From: Alphaproteobacteria bacterium
Lineage (GTDB): Bacteria > Pseudomonadota > Alphaproteobacteria > Rhizobiales > Rhizobiaceae
DNA: 6,345 bases
Reading direction: 5' to 3'
Assembly (NCBI GenBank): GCA_017308345.1
Contig: JAFKFE010000366.1
Span: 1 to 6,345, forward strand
Part shown: piece by piece, positions 1 through 6,112 of the stretch
How positions within the stretch are numbered: the stretch's first letter is position 1
How the letters are laid out: every line of letters begins with the position of its first letter
The notes under the pieces: generated by a model
Seen by the model: only the letters and a program-made list of their open reading frames with translations
Databases searched by the model: none
Told to the model about the DNA's origin: nothing
Program-made: the position numbers and the translations under genes

Positions 1-1
1 G

Positions 2-492
2 CTCGGCGAGGTGCGCGTCGACGGCGTGGCCACCGACAGCCTGGCGCGCCACTCGTCGCAGGACTGGCTCGCGCTCGGTCGCGGCGTGCATCGCATCGCG
101 CTGAGCTATCGCGTCGTCGATTCCGACCACGTCGCGCTGAAGTTCGCGCTCGCGCCGGCCGAGATGCGTCTGAACCTCAGCGGCTGGCAGGCCAGCGGCG
201 TCGTCGAGAACCGCCTGGCCAGCGACACGATCACCCTGGCGCGCGAGCGCGCGGCAGCCTCGACCTCGGCCCGCGGCGCTGCGGTATCGTCCAGAGCATT
301 GGCGACTGTTTCCTGACGCGCATCGTTGCGCCGCACGACATTCTGGCGCTGACCAGGGAAGGGAATGCGGTCTCGCTGCGGCTCAACGATTTCACCTGGA
401 AGGGTGGCAATTTCGTCTTTGCGGACGAAGCCGGCGCTCGGGCCGCGGAGGCTGCGCTGCGGAACCGCGATCAAATCCAAGAGGCGGCGTGA
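2..492 (+). CDS. 3' part of an unrecognised gene, apparently frameshifted
   Basis: The gene is cut by the left window edge. I do not recognise the family with confidence. From base 2 the frame reads LGEVRVDGVATDSL and continues as beta-strand-like sequence (GVHRIALSYRVV, MRLNLSGWQASGVV) to about residue 80, then becomes an Ala/Ser-rich tail and stops at 314-316. From about base 250 a different frame (codons starting at 1 mod 3) takes over with good third-position GC and protein-like sequence: RIVAPHDILALTREGNAVSL, LNDFTWKGGNFVFADEAGAR, then a stop at 490-492. This second segment has no ATG, GTG or TTG start of its own. That favours one gene broken by a 1-base deletion (or 2-base insertion) around 239-280 over two genes. 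The final stop overlaps the next gene's ATG by one base, so the two were probably co-transcribed. The alternatives are a sequencing error or a deletion joining two unrelated gene ends. Confidence 0.45.
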   Translation, partial: RRGARRRRGHRQPGAPLVAGLARARSRRASHRAELSRRRFRPRRAEVRARAGRDASEPQRLAGQRRRREPPGQRHDHPGARARGSLDLGPRRCGIVQSIGDCFLTRIVAPHDILALTREGNAVSLRLNDFTWKGGNFVFADEAGARAAEAALRNRDQIQEAA

Positions 493-1442
493 TGGACGAG
501 TACAATTTTCCGCAGGTCACCCAGCTTGCGATCCCTTTCTTCGTCGCGGCGATCCTGATCGAGCTCTGGCTGGTGCGCACCGGGCGCGCCAAGGGATCGT
601 TCGAGACGCGCGATACGTTGACCAGCTTGATGATGGGAACGGGCAACGTCGTTGCCGGCCTGTTGCTCGGGGTCGTGTCCTACTGGGCACTGCTGTGGCT
701 GTGGCAGTTCCGCTTCTTCAATCTCGGCCTGTCGATCTGGGTGTTCGTCGCCGCTTTCCTGCTCGATGACCTGCGCTACTACCTCTATCACCGGATCGCT
801 CACCGGGTGCGCTGGGTGTGGGCCGAGCACGTCAATCATCATTCCAGCCATCACTACAATCTTTCGACTGCGCTCAGGCAGAGCTGGACGGGGCTCTTTA
901 CGTTCACCTTCATCCTGCAGGCGCCGCTGGTGCTGCTCGGATTCCACCCGGCGGTGATCGCCTTCGTCTTCGGCTTCAATCTGGTCTGGCAGTTCTGGAT
1001 CCACACCGAGACGATCGGCAAGATGTGGGGCTGGTTCGAGCTTATCTTCAACACGCCATCGCACCACCGCGTCCACCACGCCACCAACCCACGCTATCTC
1101 GACGCCAATTACGCCGGCACGCTGATCATCTGGGACCGCATGTTCGGCACCTTCGTCGAGGAACTGGAGGAAGACCGGCCACGCTACGGCATCGTCAAGA
1201 ACATCGGCACCTTCAACCCGCTGAAGGTGGCGTTCCATGAATGGATCGGCATGTTCAAGGATGCGCTGGCGCCGGGGCTCACACTCGGCCAGCGGCTGTA
1301 CTATCTCATCCAGCCGCCGGGCTGGAGCCATGACAACTCGCGCGACACGTCGGAAACGCTGAAGGCGGCTTATGTCAGGCGAAATCCTTCCCAGGCGGGC
1401 AAGCCGGGGCTACCGGCCGCGACCGCCAAGCCGGCGGAGTAG
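492..1442 (+). CDS. Sterol desaturase / fatty acid hydroxylase family protein
   Basis: This is a 316-residue integral membrane di-iron oxygenase of the fatty acid hydroxylase superfamily. Family members hydroxylate or desaturate lipids such as sterols, hopanoids, carotenoids or fatty acids; the substrate here cannot be read from sequence. All three histidine boxes are present: HRIAH at residues 100-104, HVNHH at 113-117 (followed by SSHH to 121) and HHRVHH at 191-196. Four hydrophobic stretches lie near residues 9-28, 46-71, 78-99 and 136-170, so the boxes should face the cytoplasm. The C-terminal 50 residues are polar and poorly conserved in appearance. I chose ATG 492 over the adjacent GTG at 489 because AAGAGG at 479-484 sits 7 bases upstream and the ATG overlaps the preceding stop (TGATG). 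No promoter is seen directly upstream, so it is probably expressed with the gene before it. The family call is firm; the substrate is unknown. Confidence 0.93.
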   Translation: MDEYNFPQVTQLAIPFFVAAILIELWLVRTGRAKGSFETRDTLTSLMMGTGNVVAGLLLGVVSYWALLWLWQFRFFNLGLSIWVFVAAFLLDDLRYYLYHRIAHRVRWVWAEHVNHHSSHHYNLSTALRQSWTGLFTFTFILQAPLVLLGFHPAVIAFVFGFNLVWQFWIHTETIGKMWGWFELIFNTPSHHRVHHATNPRYLDANYAGTLIIWDRMFGTFVEELEEDRPRYGIVKNIGTFNPLKVAFHEWIGMFKDALAPGLTLGQRLYYLIQPPGWSHDNSRDTSETLKAAYVRRNPSQAGKPGLPAATAKPAE

Positions 1443-1445
1443 TCA

Positions 1446-1509
1446 TCGACAAGGGGGCTGCTGCCCTGCGTGGGAGCTTCATGGCAGCGATGCAGGGAAC
1501 TCTTGTCGA
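1446..1509. repeat. Nested inverted repeat between convergent genes
   Basis: TCGACAAG at 1446-1453 pairs with CTTGTCGA at 1502-1509. Inside it, CCCTGC at 1464-1469 pairs with GCAGGG at 1492-1497, so an RNA from either strand could fold into an extended two-part hairpin. It begins four bases after the sterol desaturase stop, which suits a role at the 3' end of that transcript. No T-run follows on either strand, so it is not a classical intrinsic terminator. It could be a transcript-end stabiliser or chance pairing in GC-rich DNA. Confidence 0.3.
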
Positions 1510-1561
1510 CGATGCTCGCGATCACGTTCCGGCGCTGTTCGTCAGCGAGCCCAACCAGATG

Positions 1562-1596
1562 GACCCGCTCCGCGCCTCCGATAGGATCGGCGGGTC
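1562..1596. terminator. Candidate terminator hairpin shared by convergent transcripts
   Basis: GACCCGC at 1562-1568 pairs with GCGGGTC at 1590-1596, and a competing smaller hairpin CCGAT-AGG-ATCGG lies at 1578-1590. The structure begins two bases past the stop codon of the minus-strand nucleotidyltransferase gene. For plus-strand transcripts from the sterol desaturase gene it is followed by TTTCATT, a weak T-run; on the minus side no T-run follows. The 21-base loop makes the long stem only moderately stable. Confidence 0.3.
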
Positions 1597-1598
1597 TT

Positions 1599-3107
1599 TC
1601 ATTGCCCTTCCTTCGCGGCGTTCTCGTGCGAAACGCCATCATCAGGTGCTTTCAGGCGTGCGTCGGGGCGGAATTCCGAACTGATGAGCCAGAACCGTGG
1701 CGCGGCGTAACGCGCGGCGTTCTCCAAGGTCAACATCCGGGCGGAACGCAGCGGCCGGCTTTCCAACCATACCTTTGTTGCGTCAGCGGGGGTCTCCAGC
1801 TGGATTTCGCAGGAGATCTCCAAAACGGTGTTCGCGCGCGGCAGCCGCGGACGCACGTGAAAGGCGGCGATATGCCCGGCGTCGCTGTTGATTTCGAAGG
1901 CGAGGCGCCGCCATTTCACCGGCGCCGGCAACCGGATGTGCAAGCGCAGGATGCCGGCGCGACCGGAAACGGGGAGAGGCAGGTCCGCGCGCAGAACGCC
2001 TTCGCCGGCAGGCAAACCCCTGCTGAATTTCGTCCTCAGGCGCGGTCTCGGTTTCTGTTCGCCGTGTGGTTCGGACTCGGCCTGCTCAAGCGACTTGCGT
2101 CGCGTCTTCGCAAGCCAACGAAGGGCAGCATCGGCCGGAGTCTCGCTTTGCCTGGGCCTTGCTTGAACGAAAGCCATCCACGCGGCCATCCGGCCAGGGA
2201 GGGCTGCCTCGATGCGTCTCATTGCCCCGAGGTCGATCACATAGCCTGCCCGCGCTTCCAACCAGCCAAGGGCGATCAATGTCGGCACGGCAATGTCGCG
2301 GGCGAGAGCTTCGTCGGTAAACAGCTTCCAATCGAACCCGGGCTCGACGATCAGGCGCGACAGATCGACCAGCCAGTCGCTATTGGCATGAGCATCGAGA
2401 CCACCATTCGCGATGGCGATCACCGCCAGGTCTTCTCCGACCGGCAGCCTGCAGGCCACCGAATTGAACTCCACCGATCTGGCCCGCGCCCAAATCCGGT
2501 CGTCGTCGCCGAGGCTGCCCTGGCCCGGACGAAAGACGCAGCCGTGAAGATCGATGTCGCCATAGCGGCCCTTGTGAAGGTTGACGCTGCGCAGCCGTCC
2601 CGCCAGCGTCAGCATCCGCATGGCGCTGGCGCCGCTCGACGGCTCCCAGCCAAGCTCGACGAATACTCCCAGGGCGTCGCCCAACCGCTTCCTCGGGACC
2701 ACGAGATCGAGGTCGTGGAACGAGCGTCCACTCCGTCCAACGGGGTCAGCGGCGCGCGCGGCCCCCTTGATCAGCATCATCGGCACATCCGCCGCGGCCA
2801 GAGCCGAGAGTGCAGGTTGGCACTCTCTCATCAGAAGCATGGTTCGCGTCCACAACATCCGTTGAAGCCCGGCAAGCCTCGGTGCGTCCGGCAGATCCTT
2901 CAAGCCGGGTCCGAGCCTGTTCCAGGCGGCGAGGAGCAACCGCTGCTCGCTGAACGTGCAGTCATTCAGGTCATGCGTGCCGATCCAGGCGCGAAGTTCC
3001 TTCTCGGCCGCCGCCTGATCCACATGCACGGCGGCCAGCAGGAGGCGCTCATGGTCGCCTCCGGGCCAGGCGCGATCAAGGGACGGATACCAGAGAGGCC
3101 AATTCAT
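1599..3107 (-). CDS. Nucleotidyltransferase family protein (NTP_transf_5 type) with C-terminal extension
   Basis: This 502-residue protein is the last gene of the minus-strand operon. Residues about 50-350 look like the uncharacterised NTP_transf_5 nucleotidyltransferases: a helical lead-in, then MLIKGAA (Lys114-Gly115), RSFHDLDLVVP with the metal-binding pair Asp132 and Asp134, and GDIDLHG with Asp184 and Asp186 as the further acidic strand. The fold predicts transfer of a nucleotidyl group to an acceptor, but activity and substrate are unproven for the family. After a basic linker (about 335-360) comes roughly 130 residues of strand-rich sequence (such as LRLHIRLPAPVKWRRLAFEI and the segment near VWLESRPL) that resembles a beta-sandwich and is not part of the core I know. 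No membrane segment or signal peptide is seen. ATG 3107 overlaps the upstream glycosyltransferase stop by 4 bases (ATGA), implying translational coupling. Members of this family occur beside PqqD-like and HPr-kinase-like genes, as here. Confidence 0.8.
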   Translation of the reverse strand: MNWPLWYPSLDRAWPGGDHERLLLAAVHVDQAAAEKELRAWIGTHDLNDCTFSEQRLLLAAWNRLGPGLKDLPDAPRLAGLQRMLWTRTMLLMRECQPALSALAAADVPMMLIKGAARAADPVGRSGRSFHDLDLVVPRKRLGDALGVFVELGWEPSSGASAMRMLTLAGRLRSVNLHKGRYGDIDLHGCVFRPGQGSLGDDDRIWARARSVEFNSVACRLPVGEDLAVIAIANGGLDAHANSDWLVDLSRLIVEPGFDWKLFTDEALARDIAVPTLIALGWLEARAGYVIDLGAMRRIEAALPGRMAAWMAFVQARPRQSETPADAALRWLAKTRRKSLEQAESEPHGEQKPRPRLRTKFSRGLPAGEGVLRADLPLPVSGRAGILRLHIRLPAPVKWRRLAFEINSDAGHIAAFHVRPRLPRANTVLEISCEIQLETPADATKVWLESRPLRSARMLTLENAARYAAPRFWLISSEFRPDARLKAPDDGVSHENAAKEGQ

Positions 3108-3841
3108 TGCCCCCCGCTTTCCCCGTCGTCCGCTGCCCTCTTGGCCATGAGCGCTCGGCGTGCGATTTCAAGAAAGTCGGATGACATGCCGGCCGGACCG
3201 CCGGCGGCGACGGTTACCCCCCTTCTGGACAACGTGCCTGGTCGAATGCGGCGGCGGTGAACCGTCTCGTCCAGCATCGTCATTTTCATGCCCGCGGCGA
3301 TGGCCTTGCGGTACCAATCGATGAAGTATCCGGTGCGCAAGCCTTCGTCGAACAGGATGCCGAGCCGCTCGAAAGCGCTTCGCCGCACCGCGAGCGAACT
3401 CACGAGATAGCCAGGATGACGGCCTTTCTTGTAGTGGAGGGAGGCAAAGGCTTCGGAGGGGTAGTCCGGGCTTTCGAAGGTTTCGCTGTGACCCAGCACG
3501 GCATCCAGCAAGGGATCGGAATCGAGCGCGGCCCGCTGCAGCGCCAGCTTGTCGGGCGTCCAGAGGTCGTCGGCATCGAGGAACGCAAGAACCGCGCCCG
3601 TGGTGGCCCGTATGCCGACATTGAACGCGGACGGCGCTCCCCCATTGGGCTTGCTGATTACGCGCGGGCGCGAAGGATGATCCTGAGCGACCTCGACCGT
3701 GCGGTCGCTCGATCCGTCGTCGACGACGATGACCTCCCGGGGCGAACGGTCATTCTGCCCAGCGATGCTGTCGAGCGTCTGGTGAAGCGTGGCGGAGGCG
3801 TTCCACGCTGGAATGACGACGCTGAAAAACGGCGCTCCCAC
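3104..3841 (-). CDS. Glycosyltransferase family 2 protein (second of two)
   Basis: This 245-residue soluble GT-A glycosyltransferase should move a sugar from a nucleotide-sugar donor to an unknown acceptor in the cytoplasm. The N-terminal strand FFSVVIPAWNAS opens the fold. VVDDGSSDRT carries the nucleotide-binding Asp41-Asp42, GGAPSAFNVGI follows at about 67-77, and the metal-binding DADD is at 89-92 before LW. The segment that aligns with the ED acidic motif of its neighbour reads GYFIDWYRKA at 170-179, so the usual Glu and Asp are Tyr171 and Phe172, and only the later Asp174 remains. VHRRRIRPGTLSRRG near residue 200 resembles the basic HRRR segment of similar enzymes. The start is a GTG directly abutting the preceding TGA, supported by GGAGG at 3847-3851. 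There is no membrane helix or lipid-carrier transporter motif. Family assignment is firm; sugar and acceptor are unknown. Confidence 0.9.
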   Translation of the reverse strand: MGAPFFSVVIPAWNASATLHQTLDSIAGQNDRSPREVIVVDDGSSDRTVEVAQDHPSRPRVISKPNGGAPSAFNVGIRATTGAVLAFLDADDLWTPDKLALQRAALDSDPLLDAVLGHSETFESPDYPSEAFASLHYKKGRHPGYLVSSLAVRRSAFERLGILFDEGLRTGYFIDWYRKAIAAGMKMTMLDETVHRRRIRPGTLSRRGVTVAAGGPAGMSSDFLEIARRALMAKRAADDGESGGQ

Positions 3842-4582
3842 TCACTCCTCCATCAGAAGCTTGAACGGAGGCAACGGCCCCATGTTGCCGCTCTTGCGGC
3901 GACGCAGGAGCGACTGCATCAGGGCGCGGTTGAAGTCGCGCTTCTCTTCCGCTGTATAGGTGCTCGTCATGGACTCGGCGTGCCGGCGGTAGCACAGGGT
4001 CACTGCGTTCAGGATCGTCATCGGTATTCCGGCTTCCCGGATCCGGAGCATAAGATCGACGTCCTCGGAATAAAGGAAGTTCTCGTCGAATATCCCGACC
4101 CGGTCGAAGACCGTCCGGCGATAGAGGGTCGCGCCCAGATGAACATGGAAGAGTTCGTCTGTTATCGCCGCCGGATCCGGTGCGGGGGCATCGGTCATCT
4201 GCCGATTGAAATAGCTGACAAAGCCGGAAACGACATCCATACGAGGTGTTCGGGCAAAGCGCGCGAGATGCAGCGACAGCTTGTCGGCCGGCCACAGATC
4301 ATCGCAATCCAGGAAGCCGATGAACTCGCCGCCGGCGATCCGCAGGCCGACATTTCGCGCGGGCCCCGGGCCGCGCCGCGGCCCATCGAGGACACGGATA
4401 GCCGGGAAGCGCGAGGCCAGCGTCTCGACGATCTCGCGCGAGCGGTCGGTCGAGCCGTCGTCGACCACCAGGATCTCCTGCACCGGCCACGCCTGGTCGA
4501 GTACGGTTCTCAGCGCGTCGGCGATGTATTTCTCGCCGTTTCGCACCGGCATGATGACGCTGATCGTCGGGCTGTCGCTCAT
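3842..4582 (-). CDS. Glycosyltransferase family 2 protein (first of two)
   Basis: This 246-residue cytosolic GT-A enzyme of family 2 has all expected motifs: ISVIMPVRNGEKYI at 7-20, VVDDGSTDRS with Asp41-Asp42, RRGPGPARNVGL at 69-80, the metal-binding DCDD at 92-95 followed by LW, and the acidic SEDVDLMLR motif with Glu173-Asp174 as the likely catalytic base region. A basic CYRRH segment follows. The C-terminus (RRRKSG...FKLLMEE) is basic, then acidic, with no membrane segment. Its ATG overlaps the stop of the HPr-kinase-like gene by 4 bases (ATGA), and the next glycosyltransferase begins at the base after its own stop. Both glycosyltransferases are almost the same length and share motif spacing, so they look like a diverged pair adding successive sugars or acting together. 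The acceptor could be a peptide, a lipid or a small metabolite; the sequence does not decide. Confidence 0.93.
   Translation of the reverse strand: MSDSPTISVIMPVRNGEKYIADALRTVLDQAWPVQEILVVDDGSTDRSREIVETLASRFPAIRVLDGPRRGPGPARNVGLRIAGGEFIGFLDCDDLWPADKLSLHLARFARTPRMDVVSGFVSYFNRQMTDAPAPDPAAITDELFHVHLGATLYRRTVFDRVGIFDENFLYSEDVDLMLRIREAGIPMTILNAVTLCYRRHAESMTSTYTAEEKRDFNRALMQSLLRRRKSGNMGPLPPFKLLMEE
3847..3851 (-). promoter_or_regulatory. Strong ribosome binding site fixing a GTG start
   Basis: On the minus strand GGAGG lies 5 bases before GTG 3841, inside the last codons (Met-Glu-Glu) of the upstream glycosyltransferase gene. The reading is GGAGGAGTGAGTG, so stop and start codons abut. This supports the GTG as the true start and predicts re-initiation by terminating ribosomes. 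Confidence 0.75.
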
Positions 4583-5658
4583 GCATTCAGTTCCCGCACG
4601 AACCCCCGCAGCACGGTTGTCGCTTCCATCGGGTCATTGCCGATCAGGAACTCGTGGCAGGGAAGCGATCGCGACAGGTCGGCGGCCTGTTGGAATATCT
4701 CGCTGTGACCAGTCCGCAAGATCTTCGACGTGCTCGGCGAGAGGGCACGGATCATCTCGAACCGTGAAGCGGGACGGATTGCCGAAGCATCCTCTCCCGT
4801 GAGCTTGCAGGAAACAAGTGCCTTCACGGCGATTTGCGGGACCAGCGCATCTCGTATCGTCGTGCTGATCGGGATAAGCGCCTTTTCCTCCGGGCGGCGA
4901 TCCTGGTTCACCGCCTGCGCGGCAAGCCCGCTGAAGAGAGTCTCCGCCATCCCCGTAAGCTTCATGGTGTCGAAAAGCGAGTGGCTCCGCCAGTCTGCGC
5001 CAGACCGCGACACCAACACAATATCATCGCCCGTAGTCTGCATCCCTGAAGAAATCGCGGCGGCCGTCAGCGTCGATTTGCCGGAACCTCCCGGACCGGC
5101 AAGCATCACGCCCACGCCACTTTCGCCGATGACGGCGGAATGAAGCATCGCCTGGCCGGTCGTCAACGCGCCCCAATGGATGTGGTGGCGGAGCGGCGAT
5201 CCGTATTCCCAGGCTGGCAGCCGGGCGGCGGCTCCGACCCAATAGACGCCGGTGCCGGCGGATAGGTCGTGCAGATGCCAGATTCCGCGACTCTCATCGG
5301 ATACGACCGCCACGCCGGCCTCGTTGTCCCATACGGTGCGGGCCACGGCGTCGGCCTCGCCGGCTTCAAAGGGCCATTCGGCGGGTGGAGCGGGAAAGCC
5401 GTCGTCCTCATGCGAGACGGCGTAGACGGTGATGGTGCCGTCGTCTTTAGCGGCGGGTTCTGCTGTTTGCGCATGGCGCAGGACCGGCAGGATGACCGGA
5501 TCGAGCGCGGCACCGCACGTGCGCAGCCGCAGCGTCAACGCACCAAGGCGAAAGCAATGCTCAGCGCCGGATTCGGACCACCGGGAACTCGCGTCGGCAA
5601 TGACGCGGCGGACGAATGCTGCAGGCGCCGTGCGGGAATCGACGGCGGCTCGGACCAT
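4579..5658 (-). CDS. HPr-kinase-like P-loop kinase
   Basis: This protein resembles the C-terminal kinase domain of HPr kinase/phosphorylase and the HprK-related kinases found with PqqD-like proteins. Residues 1-150 form a strand-rich N-terminal region unlike the canonical HprK N-domain. PLRHHIHWGALTTGQ at about 155-169 leads into the kinase. HSAVIGESGVGVMLAGPGG precedes the Walker A loop GPGGSGKST at 188-196, and TGDDIVLV places Asp211-Asp212 at the acidic site that follows it in the family. SLFDTMKL at about 227-234 matches a recurring segment in these kinases. A relative phosphorylates the C-terminal serine of the paeninodin lasso precursor; a role in phosphorylating a peptide or small molecule here is inference. 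No HPr gene is in the window. I prefer ATG 5658, five bases after the PqqD-like stop, giving 359 residues. A GTG at 5697 would add 13 Ala/Gly-rich residues and overlap the upstream gene by 34 bases. Neither has a strong ribosome binding site. Confidence 0.85.
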   Translation of the reverse strand: MVRAAVDSRTAPAAFVRRVIADASSRWSESGAEHCFRLGALTLRLRTCGAALDPVILPVLRHAQTAEPAAKDDGTITVYAVSHEDDGFPAPPAEWPFEAGEADAVARTVWDNEAGVAVVSDESRGIWHLHDLSAGTGVYWVGAAARLPAWEYGSPLRHHIHWGALTTGQAMLHSAVIGESGVGVMLAGPGGSGKSTLTAAAISSGMQTTGDDIVLVSRSGADWRSHSLFDTMKLTGMAETLFSGLAAQAVNQDRRPEEKALIPISTTIRDALVPQIAVKALVSCKLTGEDASAIRPASRFEMIRALSPSTSKILRTGHSEIFQQAADLSRSLPCHEFLIGNDPMEATTVLRGFVRELNA

Positions 5659-5663
5659 TCGGA

Positions 5664-6098
5664 TCAGCTGTCTCCCAGCTCCCGCCGCAGCGGCCACCCA
5701 CCACCCGGATCCACGTCGTGGATCGGATCAAGGACAATCAGTTCCTGCAGGTCCGTGTGGATCTCCAACTCCGGCCTCATGAACGATACGCGGCCGGAAA
5801 TGTCGGGCAGCTTGGGCAACGCGACCGGCGAGGCCGGCTGAAGCACGCCTTCCTGCATGAGGAGGTCGAGGAAGCCCCGCACCGAGGCAACGTCGTCGTC
5901 GTCCAGGTCGGGATAACCCGTCCTCAACGCGGTCTCGATCATGGCGGGATCGACAGGCTCGCGCAACATCTCCCAGATGAGCTGCGCGCTTCCCTTCATG
6001 CCGTAATATTTGCCGGTCGCAAAATTCACCGCGACGACTTCGCCGTCGAAGATTTCGCTCGTCAAATTTGTTTCGTCCAAGACGACGCCCGACATCAT
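5664..6098 (-). CDS. PqqD family peptide-binding protein with C-terminal tail
   Basis: This is the first gene of the operon, 144 residues from ATG 6098. PqqD-fold (RRE) proteins bind leader peptides and present them to modifying enzymes. Residues about 8-90 fit the fold: LDETNLTSEIFDGEVVAVNF gives the strands, TGKYYGMKGSAQLIWEML the turn and first helix, and DDDDVASVRGFLDLLMQEGV the last helix. Residues 91-144 are an extra tail containing DLQELIVLDPIHDVD (116-130), GGGWP (132-136) and a final serine. Similar Leu-rich DPIH...GWP tails are, as I recall them, a feature of PqqD proteins paired with HprK-like kinases. Two adjacent ATGs exist; AAAGGG at 6103-6108 is 4 bases from the first and 7 from the second (6095), so the second may be used. 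A strong promoter lies just upstream. Confidence 0.85.
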   Translation of the reverse strand: MMSGVVLDETNLTSEIFDGEVVAVNFATGKYYGMKGSAQLIWEMLREPVDPAMIETALRTGYPDLDDDDVASVRGFLDLLMQEGVLQPASPVALPKLPDISGRVSFMRPELEIHTDLQELIVLDPIHDVDPGGGWPLRRELGDS

Positions 6099-6112
6099 AC
6101 CGCCCTTTGCCC

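Noticed and set aside
471..1331. 286-residue minus-strand open frame opposite the sterol desaturase
   Set aside because: The plus strand has three histidine boxes and membrane segments; the reverse frame is charged, repetitive in Glu, Arg and Gln, and has no motif.
1470..3260. 596-residue plus-strand open frame opposite the nucleotidyltransferase gene
   Set aside because: It mirrors the minus-strand gene, is rich in Arg, Pro, Gly and Ala without recognisable motifs, and has no good ribosome binding site. The minus strand has clear domain motifs and operon junctions. Long antisense frames are expected in GC-rich coding DNA.
3257..4708. 483-residue plus-strand open frame opposite the glycosyltransferases
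   Set aside because: Same reason: it lies antisense to two genes with intact family 2 motifs, and its sequence is an Arg/Gly/Val-rich mirror of them.
5659..5697. GTG 5697 as the start of the HPr-kinase-like protein
   Set aside because: It would add a low-complexity Ala/Gly leader and a 34-base overlap with the PqqD-like gene, unlike the 4-base or abutting junctions downstream. The ATG at 5658 is preferred but not proven.
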